Assembly (NCBI GenBank): GCA_028551475.1
Contig: CM052359.1
Coordinates: 20,213,583-20,277,582 of the forward strand
Direction: 5' to 3'
Source: Casuarina equisetifolia
Taxonomy: Eukaryota > Streptophyta > Magnoliopsida > Fagales > Casuarinaceae
DNA length: 64,000 nucleotides
Part shown: piece after piece, positions 1-13,000 of the stretch
Position numbering within the stretch: position 1 is the first letter of the stretch
Layout of the letters: the number at the start of each line of letters is the position of its first letter
Position numbers and translations under genes: made by a program
The notes under the pieces: model-generated
What the model was told of the DNA's origin: nothing
Seen by the model: the letters and a program-made list of their open reading frames with translations, nothing else
The model's database searches: none

Positions 1-985
1 ATTTTCATACTCACGACTTGGTTAAACGTTTAAAAATTACAAATTATCCGTGAGTGTACTTATGTTAAGTGTTTGGTAAAGCTTAAAAGTTAAAATTTAT
101 TATCTAAACAATGGATTTAATCATAGTTTTTTGGTAATTTAGATTTTGTCTTTTTTAATCATAGTTGTTGAGCAGTTTTTTTTAACTAGAAAGATTGCCA
201 AGATAATATTTCCAAATAAAGTAAAAGGTTATTTTAATTGAATTCATCTAGTTTTTATATTAAGAAGGAAATTACCTAAAGTTTCAATATTAAATGTGCT
301 TATTGGTACTTTTATTTATTTAATCAGCTTCAGATTCATTTAGCATAATCAATTTTATTCTCTCTATCCTTTTCTTGAATTTTACACAGCTTAAAAAACC
401 CTCCAACTTATACCTTATATGGGATTTTGAGTTATACCATAATTTTTAGACCACATCATAGAAAGAATTTCTTTATAGAAAGAGTTAAACGTTTGGCATT
501 ATTTTACTAATATATTCAGCAACTCAACAAACATCTTGGAGCATAGGGTTGGACCAAAGTATCCTTCCAGGTTCAATACCAAAGTACCAAAAGGTGAGAA
601 ATTTCTATTGAAACAGATAAATTGAATACATGAATTTCATAAACACAATGTTTTTTTATTGGTTTCTCATTCACAACCGTAATTGTATCATTAAGTTTTG
701 TAGAATACTTTTCTTAGTTGATTATGTGTAAAGGAACTATTGGTTTTTTGGGGAAAGAAAAATATGAAGCTTGATGATGCGACATTATTGATTCATGTCT
801 TTCCATCTAAAGATTAGTTCATTCCCGGCTAGCTTAGCTAGGAAAGAGCCACGGACCGCAACCTTATCAACGAAGCAAATGGGAACATGGTGCCGGCCGT
901 ACAGGGTATTGCCACGTCAGAGAGTGGGTCCACCTGGGGTTGTTGAGCAGTTAAGGTGGTTTCAAATCCACAAAATTTGTCCGCA
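1..985 (+). repeat. Upstream block, copy 1 of CALS5 promoter-like duplication
   Basis: This stretch matches 2250-3090 over much of its length, with indels. Matching landmarks are ttacaaattatc near 37 and 2271, cattcac plus taagttttg near 668 and 2841, and the block around gtacagggtattgccacgtc at 899 and 3011. The last 90 bases are the best conserved, including the bZIP-type core CCACGTCA at 912-919. It starts at or before the window edge. No CALS5-like exon follows it, so it looks like a duplicated upstream region without its gene. Whether it still has promoter activity is unknown. Confidence 0.75.
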
Positions 986-2249
986 ATCCCACCCCCGTGC
1001 AAAAAACTTACTTCCCGCGAAGGCCACCAAGCACTTCCAGCTCCGTTGATGAACGTTGAAACAGAGAGAATACAGATGTGAGGAATTTGTAATAGTTAGT
1101 AAAGGTAAAATGACCTTCTTAACCCTTAGGGATATTTGAATTAGAATAAATAAAGAAGGACAATATTATAAATATTCTTCTTAAGTCATTTAATGGTTAA
1201 GAGCAGGAGAGAAAAATGTGAGTTTGAATGTGAGATTGTGTAGAGAGAGTGAAACTGCGTAGCAGCGTGCTGCATACTCAATATGAGATTTTTGTCTTGA
1301 TAATAACCTTTTAAACATTAGGGTTTTGGCCAATCACATAGATTCTCATCATGGACTTCAAATGTCTATAATTAGAACCATCAAAGTTTGAGGGTTTATG
1401 ATATATATATGACGCAAATGAGTTACTTTCCATAGATCCACTTTAGGTTTTATAACCTTTTCTTTTAGCTGGAGAGAGATCTTTAATGATTGGATTCTTT
1501 TGCATATTTGAAATTGTAAGAAGACCACTCTAGTTGAACCAACGTAAGACATAAAAGTGGCTTGCTGTTTTACAAAAGAACGCATAATTCACATATTCTG
1601 ATAATGTACTCGTTCAGAAAGTTTAGAGTTAGTTTTGAATACTTCCGAGGTCACTAATTCGTGCGAGGCATAGCTCTGCTTGAAGTGACAGTTTCTTTTA
1701 AGAGACTTTTATGAATGTTTGAAAGATGCATCCTCAGTGAGAATGGCCCGGAACAAAATAATTACAACAAACAATATTCATGGAGTGGCGAGAGAGAGAT
1801 AATTGACACACCCTTTGATGGGTGAAACTATTAATGTTATCGGAGTCGACCGACGCCATGAATGAAAGCTTTTTGAGATTTTAGAAGACGCGCATGGTTT
1901 TTGCAGTGAAGAAACCTCGTCCATGCTGTTCATGCCGCTCGTTGGAGTCTTCCTCGTCAATTAAGAATGGCACCTTTTGCTCACAGCTTGATCTACCATG
2001 CAAGGTTCATCATAGTTGTTATGCAACAGATAGTCCTCGGTGTATTTTTGTGGTCAAAACAAACGGTTTTAACGAGGACTATTTGTTGTCCAGTTTGTTG
2101 TGTCCTCTCCGTCCATGAAGAACATTTTCTCCCATATGAAAACTAATTGCGCTGGTGAAGCAAGCTATTGGTTGCAATAACCAAAAATATTTTAAATCTA
2201 TTCAAAATTGACAAATCATGTATTCTAATCCAGAAATTTCATAGATATG
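986..2249. other. Spacer between the two upstream blocks, no gene seen
   Basis: Short open frames occur on both strands (longest about 75 codons), but none has a recognisable domain, a good start context or a plausible exon pattern. I see no RNA gene or transposon ends. The stretch separates the duplicated blocks. Confidence 0.5.
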
Positions 2250-3090
2250 ATTTGATTAAACAATAAAATATTACAAATTATCAAGGACTTAACTTATACT
2301 AAGTGTTACACAAAGTTGAAAAGTTAATAATTTAATTATCTAAACGGTGGATTTTATTAAAGTTCCAATGGTATTTTTATTCAATTAGCATATTCAATGT
2401 TATTTTCTCTCTCATTTTATTAAATTTTGCACATAACTCTAAAAATCATCAACTTATACTTTGCATGTGATTTTGAGTTATACCATAGGTTTTAGGCCAT
2501 ATCATATAAAGGATTTCTTTATAGATTCATCACCTCATCAAGTACCTGGGGGCATATGATTGGACCAAACTATGTTTACAACTTCAATACTACATTACCA
2601 AAATGTAAACAATTCTTCTTATACACCGCATTGCATACATTTCTGTTATTATTATTGACAGTTATCCAAATCGTTTGCTTCTTATTTTATCACAAATGGA
2701 CTCTTGGGTGGTAGTTTGGGTGGCGGTTTGACGCTGAACAACGAGAGATTTCCATTCAAAGAGATTAGAAACTTTCAAAAGTTGGCAAAAGTTGCACACC
2801 GAAATTTCAGAAACAAATGTTTATTTTTTTGCTGGCTTGTCATTCACAAGTGTAATTTTGCCATTAAGTTTTGTTTTTTGGGAAAAGAAAAACATAAAGC
2901 TTGATGCTGCGGCAATTAGCTGGCTTAGCTAGAGCTTAGCTAGCTTAGCTGGGAAGGAGCCACGGAACCGTGACCTCATTTACGAGGCAAAACGGAATAT
3001 GGTTCGGGCCGTACAGGGTATTGCCACGTCAGAGAGAAGGTCCACCTGGGGTTGTGAAGCGGTTAAGGTGGTTCCAAATCCAAAAAACAA
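2250..3090 (+). repeat. Upstream block, copy 2, adjoining the CALS5 leader
   Basis: This is the second copy of the block at 1-985. It ends just before the pyrimidine-rich leader of the callose synthase gene, so it is the likely proximal promoter. CCACGTCA recurs at 3024-3031 in the best-conserved part, which is consistent with a retained bZIP or G-box-type site. No convincing TATA box is visible between here and the leader. The promoter role is inferred from position. Confidence 0.7.
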
Positions 3091-3099
3091 TGATCTTCA

Positions 3100-4044
3100 C
3101 CCAAAAGAGACAGACTGTTAATCATACGTAGTGGTACCAGCTTAAGGGAAGGAGGGGAAGAGAAAACCGGACCTCCAGTCATCCCAGCAGAGAAGCGCTC
3201 AAAACCAAACGATTTCTCTACGCCTCCGGGATCGCTGTCTCTCTTTCTCTCTCTCTCTCTCTTTCTCTTTCTCTTTCTCTTTCTCTTTCTCTTTCCTCTT
3301 TTCGAAGCTTTCTTACATTTTCATCCCCCTCTCTCCTGTCGTCACGTGCTCGCTGCCCAACCGTACGGACTCTCCCTCCTCTTTTCTCTTTCTCTTTCTC
3401 TTATTCTCTTTTGTTTTACCGGGCCAGAAGATTGACTATGGTTGTCTGATTTCCATTTGCTTTTTGGCTCCCTGCAGTGAGACGAAGGAGCTGTGAAGCA
3501 GCGAGGCCAGCCTGGTGTTCAAGCAAATCAAACGTAAGCTTCGTCGACTTGAGATGGAAAGATTGTTTTCTTCAACTTTCCAGACCACCAAATGATTGAA
3601 TGTTCCGTCTCTCACTCGTCATTTTGTTTCATGGATCTTTCTAAACGCTGATGGATTATTTAGATCCCTGTCTGTTAACTATTTTATCGGAGACCGTACA
3701 GCATCTCGTGTTTTACTGTGGTCTGTTTGGTTGCCGAGAAACTATTATAGAAAAGAAACGACGACTTGCAAGCTTGAAATTCATTTCTTGTTCCAAGACT
3801 TCGTTTCGAGCATCAACTGTCTCTAAATTTTTCTCGTATTTCCTACGTTTTCTCGGATGCCAAACAGAGAGCTTCGAATCTTAGGCATGAGAAATCTTCA
3901 TCATTCATGAATCTAGGGTTCGATTATTTATTTATAAAAAAGCATATGTATGTTCGTTTCTGATGTTTATGGATATGGCAGGGAGAGATTAGAACCGGGG
4001 AAGGTCCATAAACTTCCTTCCTCGTTCGAGGAAGCCAAAGAGCA
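3100..4044 (+). promoter_or_regulatory. CALS5 leader region with CT-rich tract and probable 5' UTR intron
   Basis: A CT-rich tract at about 3236-3300, with a second near 3380-3410, is typical of plant 5' UTRs. An auxin-response core TGTCTC sits at 3236-3241; CALS5 is known in Arabidopsis to be controlled by ARF17, but the hexamer lies inside the CT tract and may be chance. A good donor (AAC then GTAAGC, intron from 3534) and an acceptor (TGGCAG, ending 3981) suggest a 5' UTR intron of about 450 bases before the start codon at 4045. The transcription start cannot be placed. Confidence 0.5.
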
Positions 4045-7000
4045 ATGTCGACTGTCGACTCGGGCCAGCAGGCCCTGGCGAGGAGACCGTCTCGCAGTGC
4101 TGCCATGACCACCTTCTCGACGGAGGTCTTCGACAACGAAGTCGTCCCTTCCTCCCTTGCCTCCATCGCTCCCATCCTCCGCGTCGCCACAGAGATTGAG
4201 AACGAGCGACCCCGCGTGGCCTATCTGTGTAAATTACTCTCCGTTTTTCTTCAATGTCCATGCATGTGAAGATAGTGCATTTATTAACAAGCGTATTTGG
4301 CTGAAACCGATAGCTGCAAGTGTTTACGTGTTTTTTCTGAAACTGCTCTTTGGTTGGTGATTTTTGGAAGGTCGATTCTACGCGTTTGAAAAGGCGCACA
4401 GGCTTGATCAGAGCTCGAGTGGGCGCGGGGTCAGGCAGTTCAAAACGGCGCTTCTGCAAAGATTGGAAAGGGTAAACACTTTTTTTTTTTTTTTCCGTGT
4501 TTTTCCGGGGTTACCTATTAGATTAATTGATTTTATGTGGTCAAAACAGGAACGTGATAGGGTGCAGTTTTCTGACTCAGATCTCCAGACAAATTAGAAT
4601 TAGAATTTTTATTGTTACACCCTAGAGCTGATGGATTATAATTAAAAGAAAGGGAAATATGATAAAATTTGGCATATACATCACATAAATAAATACAACA
4701 TAATAAAATTTAATATTTCGAGTACAAAGAGTTTACACAAATTTTAAATTTTAATTTCTTGCTTTATTCTCATTCTTGCCAAGGATGCTTAAATCAACAG
4801 GACAGATGTAATAGTTTAAGTGTTTAAGTACAAAACCTAAAGCCCAAGTTCAATATATTATTGGCCCAGATTCGAAAATAGGGGTTGGCGGTGAAACACC
4901 ATTCTTTCGAAACAGCTGAGTAAATCCTGCATCGCTTAGAAGTTGATCAGGGACAAGGAAAAACATACCTGTACGTATGTCCAAGATAAACTTGTTCTCC
5001 GTCGCGTGGATGTTCGCTTGCGACCTGTGAGATCACGTAAGAGAGTTAGGGGACGCCTAATGCTGAATAACAATAGCATACACCCTAGTTATATGCTCAT
5101 GCGGTTGTGCCTGACTTTCATTTCTTTCATTTAAGGCTCAAGAACTCAGTTCCACTTTTTTTTATCATAATCTATTTGAAGAGTAAGCACAATTGTTTCT
5201 ACTCTTATTTGACTCAGGACAATGCTTCTAGTCTCGCCTCTCGGGTGAAGAAGACGGATGCAAGGGAAATTGAAAGCTTTTATCAGCAGTATTACGAGCA
5301 CTATGTTAGAGCTCTTGATCAGGGGGAACAGGCAGACAGGTATTCAACGATTGTTGCACTTCTGCTCTTTTCTTTCGTTTTTTTTTCCCTCACTTCTTTT
5401 CATTTCTTTTTGGTTGTTTGTCCTTCTATATATGATAAGCTGGACGTTTAAAGCACTATGATATGCTTGTGTAATCCAATATTCTTGACAGAGCCCAACT
5501 TGGAAAAGCTTACACGACAGCAGGAGTGCTTTTTGAAGTGCTTTGTGCGGTTAATAAAACTGAGAAAGTTGAAGAAGTAGCTCCCGAGGTTAGTCCAGTT
5601 AATTGTCACTCTATTTTAATTTTGTTTGGAAGCCGGGGGTTTGTTGCGTTGCCTTTTATCATTCTTCCGCGCAAATGTTCACGATCCCACATGAGCATGT
5701 CCGCAATTATTTCTCTATGAGCAGATTATTGCGGCCGCCAGGGATGTCCAGGAAAAGACGGAAATTTACGCACCGTATAACATTCTTCCTTTGGATTCCG
5801 CCGGTGCTTCACAGTCTGTCATGCAACTTGAAGAGGTATCCCTCTGTTGCGGTTAATGACTCCAGCATCCTGTTTTCCGACGCCGAGTTGGTCTGTCATT
5901 CAAACTTCTTGCATCTCTTTATACCAGGTTAAGGCTGCTGTGGGTGCTCTTTGGAATACTCGTGGCTTGAGCTGGCCCAGTGCGTTTGAGCAACACAGGC
6001 AGAAAGCAGGAGATTTAGACGTTCTTGATTGGCTGAGGGCCATGTTCGGGTTCCAGGTACGCTTTAAACTCAACGAAAAAGGGGAAAAGAGAAAGAAAAA
6101 AAATAAAAATAAAAAACGTAAATGCTGTAGCTACTAATCACCTCGTGATCTTCAGGGAGTTTTCTTATGCATCTGGTTTATTTTGTGGTCACAGAGAGAC
6201 AATGTCAGGAACCAGAGGGAGAATTTGATTTTGCTTCTTGCCAATGCCCATATAAGGCTCCATCCGAAGCCTGAACCTCTCAATAAGGTAGGCATCAATA
6301 TCAGAGTCTTGATTTTTGTTTTTGTATGGATTTCTCGACCTTCCATAAACTGTCACTTTCATGAGCGAGTGTAATAAGTTGTATGAGCATTTGAACTCGA
6401 ATTTGTTTGAGCACCATCTTATGTGTAGTTAAAACATTTTTTAATTTCTTTTTTAATTTTTATCCAGCTTGATGAACGCGCCGTTGATGCTGTCATGAGC
6501 AAGCTCTTCAAGAATTACAAAACATGGTGCAAATTTTTGGGACGAAAGCACAGTTTACGGTAGCTTTACCAGTGTCTATACTCCAAAAATTTCAGTTTGA
6601 GCTTTTTCTGCATTATCTGAATTTTTTGATGCTAAAATAGACATCTCGTTAAATATAGGCTCCCTCAGGGTCATCAAGAGGTACAGCAGAGGAAGTTGCT
6701 CTATATGGGTCTATATCTTCTCATCTGGGGTGAAGCAGCTAATGTCCGCTTCATGCCAGAATGTCTTTGCTATATATTTCATAATGTATGTGCTCATCTA
6801 TCTAAATATGTTTTTTCTATCTTATCAGTTGAATATGTATTTCTTTGGTGATGACATACGCTTTACTTGCAGATGGCATATGAACTCCATGGGCTATTGG
6901 CTGGAAATGTCAGCATTGTTACCGGTGAAAACATTAAGCCTTCTTATGGTGGGGATGATGAGGCTTTCCTGCGGAAGGTTATAACACCACTGTACCGTGT

Positions 7001-10000
7001 AATTGAAATGGTACGTTGCGGGAGAATCATGTTTACTCTTTGTTAACTTCAGATCCTTCTTTCTGATATGAGCGAGCTGGCAATGACATTCCAGGAAGCC
7101 ATGAAGAACAAAAATGGAACAGCCTCTCACTCTGCTTGGTGCAATTATGATGATCTCAATGAGTACTTCTGGTTCGATGTCATATCTCAGATTGGATGTT
7201 AACATTTTATTGTTTGCTTGGGTCTCTTAATTCGATTTGAAATGTGATTTTTCTTTACATTGTTTTAGGTCCTCCGATTGCTTCTCTCTTGGTTGGCCTA
7301 TGCGTGATGATGGTGACTTTTTTAAAACAACGCGTGACGACGCACTGGTACTCGTATGCTCTTGCAGTTTCTACCAAATATCTCAGATTAATCCGTTAGT
7401 TCATTCTTTAATGTAACTGCTCTGCTAGGGAAGAAAGGGTTCTAGAAGAAAATCTGGAACTACTGGAAAATCATACTTTGTTGAGACCCGAACGTTTTGG
7501 CACATTTTTCGAAGTTTTGATAGGTTATGGACCTTTTATATACTGGCTCTGCAGGTACTAACCGCACCAAAGTGGACCTTTCATGTTGTTGGCTCCTTTT
7601 CTAATTTGCTTGCATCAATACTAAAAATGACAATTGTGGTCTATCTCTTTTGCAGGGAATGGTCATCATTGCCTGGAAAAAGGTTGCGCTTTCAGATATA
7701 TTTCGAGTGAATGTCTTACTTGATCTATCCACTGTATTCATCACAGCAGCCTTTCTTCGTGTCCTTCAAAGTATGATATGCTCACTTTAAGCCGCAATGC
7801 TCATTTACAAAATATAGATTTGTAGTCTCTTTGAATGTTGTGAAGCTTGCATGTCTCCTGAGCATCTTTTATCTTAAAGATGCTACTTACCGCTAGGGAC
7901 AATAAAGTTAAATTTGGCACGAAGTTTATAATTGATTCTATTGATATGAGAAATATAACTTCTTGTCATGAATTATTTCTTTCAATTATGTCTGAATGAG
8001 CCTTTACTCTGCAGCACATGATGGAGGTAAAAAGAAGAAAGATAAGAAAGAGATCGAATTTATCGTATGTGCTACTGTCTTGAACAATGAATGGAATTTC
8101 TCACAGTTGAAGAGCCATCATTATATATATGGAATTTGTATTATTGGTCCAATGATGTGTTTTAATATTTTCTCTAAGCCTTTACTCTGACCAACTAATT
8201 TTTGGAATCAGGTTGGTGGTAATAAGCAGTATTTTAATGTTAGAAATATTTTTCAAATAATTTCTGGCACCCAAATTTACCTGGATATTTGCAAATGTTT
8301 TCGATTATATCTATGAACTAAATTATTTTGAGGATTGGATGGTGATCTGATCTATTTTTCTTTTCTGCATTTTGTAATTTGCAGTGTTGTGGATTAATGT
8401 TGGCTTTTTTAATTTGAAAATTTTACATTGTTTGTATTAATATTGATCTTTTAATTTGACAAAATTGTGTTTCTTAAATTTAAGGATTCGACTTTTCAAT
8501 GAAACAGGAAGCAGCAGATCTTGATTCTTAAATTACGTGTATTTCTATTTCTGAGCCACTAAAATAAGGGGTTTGGAGACAATTTTGTTTCAAACATGCG
8601 CAAGTTAACTCCATAAACATACACAGATAAGCCAGAGTTGCAAAAAATGTCTCAGAGTTTTCCAATTTTTGTAGGCTGAATCTACTGTGACCCTATTGCA
8701 AGTAGAAAGTAATTTGATATCATATGCGAGTAAAATAATACATCTAATCACTATGAACTATTTTTATAATTGTTTTTTTTTCTTCCAAATTTAAGAAAAT
8801 GCTATCGTTTGTGATTCGATTTTTACTATCATGTTGTGTAAATTTCATTATTAATGTCCATTCCACTGTGAAAGATGTAGGCTAAAATGAAAGATGTGGC
8901 CATGTAGGTTTGTCTTATATGAGTTGGCTGTGAAAGCCAAATGACTTTCAGTACCTTGTTATTCTTCCCTTGTATAAAATGATTTCGTGTCGTTCATGTC
9001 TTTGATTCTATTTCTGGTTGGTCCACATGTGAAAAGGAGTGTATATTAATTAGTTGTGGAGTTTGATTCAAATTTAAGTTTAGTTGGCTCTCTCTGGCTA
9101 ATATGTTAAGCTGTTAGGTGAGAGTGAGTAACCTATGATGAGCTTACGAAGAAGCTATTAGCTTTCAATATATGATAACCATTGTTAAGTTGAGGTTTCT
9201 ATTGGTCTTTGCCTTGAGTCCTGTAGCCGCTTTTCTGTCCAGCTGGGTTGCTATTTGTTTGGAGTTTCCTACCGTGCATGTATTTGCAATTGCAGAAGCT
9301 TGGTGTTCATCTTATTCTGCGTAGGTTGTAAATTATATAAGCTTGGTCTTCATCATCAGTGTGTCACATTGATGTTCAAGTATTTGGACAAGTTTTTCTT
9401 CTAATATTCCCTCTTTGTTTGTTTTGTTCTAGGTATTTTGGACCTAATTTTGAACTTCCCAGGATATCATAGGTGGAGGTTTACTCGTGTGCTGAGAAAT
9501 ATTCTCAAGTTAATTGTTAGTCTTGCATGGGCGATCATTCTCCCAGTCTTCTATTTGCACTCGTCTACATGGGCCCCTAAAGAAGTTAAGCAGTTCTTGT
9601 CATTTCTTGGTGAAGCGAAAGGCATTTCTGCTTTATATATCTTGGCTGTTGCCATCTATTTGCTTCCAAATTTACTGGCAGCTGCGTTATTCATTTTTCC
9701 AATGCTTCGCCGTTGGATCGAAAACTCAGATTGGCATATCATTAGGTTTCTATTGTGGTGGTCACAGGTAATCATATTGCTTAACTTCTCTTTCTCCTAC
9801 ATTTCATGTAGATTTTACATTATCTTTCATCTGTAATTGCCTAAATGTTTAACCGGCTGGAAATTTTGTTGTACATATAATATTTGATCAGATACAGTGC
9901 TTAAAATAACTTACTTTGTGAGACCTAAGGATGAGAAAATCTGGTAAAGGTTCACCAAAGTAAATATTTCTGAAATAAAAGGTGCAAAAAAAGATTCTGC

Positions 10001-13000
10001 TGTGTCCTCAACTGAAGACATTATATTGAGGCCCTAGTTTTGGGTCCGGAAGTCTGGAATCCTTAGACTGATGTTGCTTATATTAATTGCAACCATAGAG
10101 GATCGAGTTGCGTTCTTTTGCCTTCTCTTCTTTTCATGCTTTACTCTTTTGGGCTTCCGTTTGTGCAGAAATAGATCAATGTAAGGCATGCAATATTTCT
10201 GATAGATAAGCACTTGACTCTAAAACGGTTGCATCCAGAATTAGGTCCAAATCATGTTCCATGATATTATGTTTTACCAAAATCATTATTTGGAAATAGT
10301 TTTTGCTTGCTCTAGTCTTCAAATTAATAGACTAAGATGATATTGGAAAAGCCTTCTTTTTTGTTTGTTTGGCGCATCTTGACCATATTAATCCGGAAGC
10401 TACTCTTGGAATCTCGACACAAGCCATATTTCTGTTGTTGTGCTAGCATGAGCACGAGAAACATGTTTTATTATCCTCCCAGCCATAATAAGTGCCGTTA
10501 CATGTTTGCTTACTTCTACGCAGCCAAGAATATATGTTGGAAGAGGAATGCATGAAAGTCAATTTGCTCTGATAAAGTGAGTATGATATGATATGGAAAA
10601 ACATATAGAAGTAATACAACAACCTGCATTTCTGTTTTTCTTTTGTTTGTTGGATCGAAATGTGCCTCATTATCTTGACTAATTTTCAAATTTCAGATAT
10701 ACTCTTTTTTGGGTGATACTTCTGATTTCCAAAATCGCATTCAGCTATTTTATCCAGGTAATTGTTTGTTCAATAATCGTCTGTCTTTCTGTGCAAATGA
10801 GATATGTGGGCTTGTTGGATTTTGTGAAAACCTTTTGTATTTTTCCCCCAGATAAAACCTCTGGTGAAGCCAACACAACAAATAATGAGTATTCGGAATA
10901 TTGACTATAAATGGCACGAACTTTTTCCTAAAGGTATCTGTATGCTACTGCTGCTTTTATTTTTTTCTCAAGTTAGCTTCCAATTTTTTGCTGAAGATTA
11001 TCTTGTCAACGCAGCTAAGCATAACTATGGAGCAGTTGTGTCGCTCTGGGCACCAGTGATCTTGGTGTGTTACTATATCTTTCCTCTGTTTGGTCTTATT
11101 TCTTCCCGACTTACCACAGTTTGTGGGGGGGGGGGGGGGGGGGGTGAACACCTCCTAAATTATATTACAAGTTTAATGCAGGTATATTTTATGGACACTC
11201 AAATTTGGTATTCCGTCTACTCAACTTTATATGGTGGTGTTCTGGGGGCCTTTGATCATCTTGGAGAGGTGACCCTATCAATTATTCATGAAATTTTTTC
11301 TCATCTTATATGGTGTTTAAATGTATATCTTTGAATTGAATTGTTACTCATATTTTTTTTGCTGTCACACTTTTGCGTTCTTTGTGATCATGGCATGTTG
11401 CCCTGGGCTAGATTAATTTGGGTTTCTCCCCCATCCTTTCTTCCATACAACAACTCTTTATCGGGGCTCATGATAATTAAATCTAGAATTGCCATGTTAG
11501 GACAAATTAAGATTATAGATGGCAAAACGCAGAAAAATAGAGGAAGAAAAAATTAACTATAATTGTAGGACAAAAATTTATGGAGTGAGGAACAAAGGCC
11601 TTTGTCCGCATGCAAAATGTTATGAAAATAAAAAAATAAAAAAGGTGGAAAACCATGAAAAACCCAAGGCCTTGTACATCCGAAACTTTACTGGCAAAAA
11701 AGTTCTTCTACTCAATTTAATATGGTTATCTCTCTTCCTTCAAGGTCGTGTCATTTCCTGAATACATGAAATCCAGTATATACAGTGGCTCTATGAGGAC
11801 TAAGGATTGGTTAACTTTACCGATGCCATGATGTAAACCAATAAAGAAGGAATGCCAATCTTCAGCCGAAGTTAAAAACTACCAATGCCAGCAAAGTTCA
11901 TATAATGCAATTGGTCATGTTCATTAGTGAAGGAATTCAATGAATTGGAATTAAAACAAAGCTGAAGAAGGCTTTATAAGCAGAAATGGCTAGATAGCTG
12001 TATGAGCAATGGGACAATTTGTTTTGCCATAAACTAAAGCCATACTTAAACTATAGGAATAGAAACATGGGCTACCCAATATTTTCAAAATCATTTTTAT
12101 TCACCTCCCACATCAAGTTATCGAGGAGTAATAAGAGAATTGCTGGAGAAGGAAAGTCAAACATATCTGTCTGCATGACATTCCTTTTTTTATTTTTTAT
12201 TTTTATATTTTAAAGTATATTTTGCTTGGGCAAACAAGTATGTCTACATATGAGATTAGTCTGGTATTCCAGGCTTCATTGAATTCTCTCTCTCTCACAC
12301 ATTCTATCACTTTCATGCACGCATCTGAATATGTAGAAGACATACTTTGGCTGGAGCTCTTACTAAAGTAACAAACATCTAGTGTTGACCCTCATCCTCT
12401 TTCAATTTTCTTTGAAAATCACAGTCTTCCAGTTATATGATTTTTAGAATTGAGATACCCAATTCGTTTTCTGGGGAAATACTGAGATTGACCTTATCGT
12501 ATGAAATCAGTGGGGGCATTGCAGCAACTATGGTTCATTGCCTTGTAATAATGTTTGTGACATAAAATTTCAGACCAATTTATCTTCATCTTCTTTTCAA
12601 TTTTTACAGATACGAACTCTTGGCATGCTAAGGTCAAGGTTCCAGTCTTTACCTGGTGCATTCAACACATATTTGGTGCCTTCTGATAAGTCTCAGAAAA
12701 AAGGATTCTCTTTATCGAAGCGTTTTGCTGAGGTCAGACTCATGCTTCTAAAATTTATATGCTTCATAATTGACTAGTGTAAAATTGTTCCCTTTATTTT
12801 TAATTAAGTTGCCTTCATAGATAACGGCAAGCAGGAGAAGTGAAGCTGCCAAGTTTGCTCAGTTATGGAATGAAGTAATATGTAGTTTCCGCGAGGAAGA
12901 TCTACTAAGTGATAGGAAAGGCCTCCTAACCAAACTTTCTGTTCTTTTCAGCCTAAGTATCGTTTTACCCATTGTGCATTTAAAACTGAATGGGCTGTGA

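Noticed and set aside
1894-2118. Possible gene driven by upstream copy 1
   Set aside because: A 74-codon frame without homology to CALS5 exon 1 or any family that I recognise.
3989-4459. 156-codon minus-strand frame
   Set aside because: It lies opposite CALS5 exons 1-2 and runs across an intron; no family similarity.
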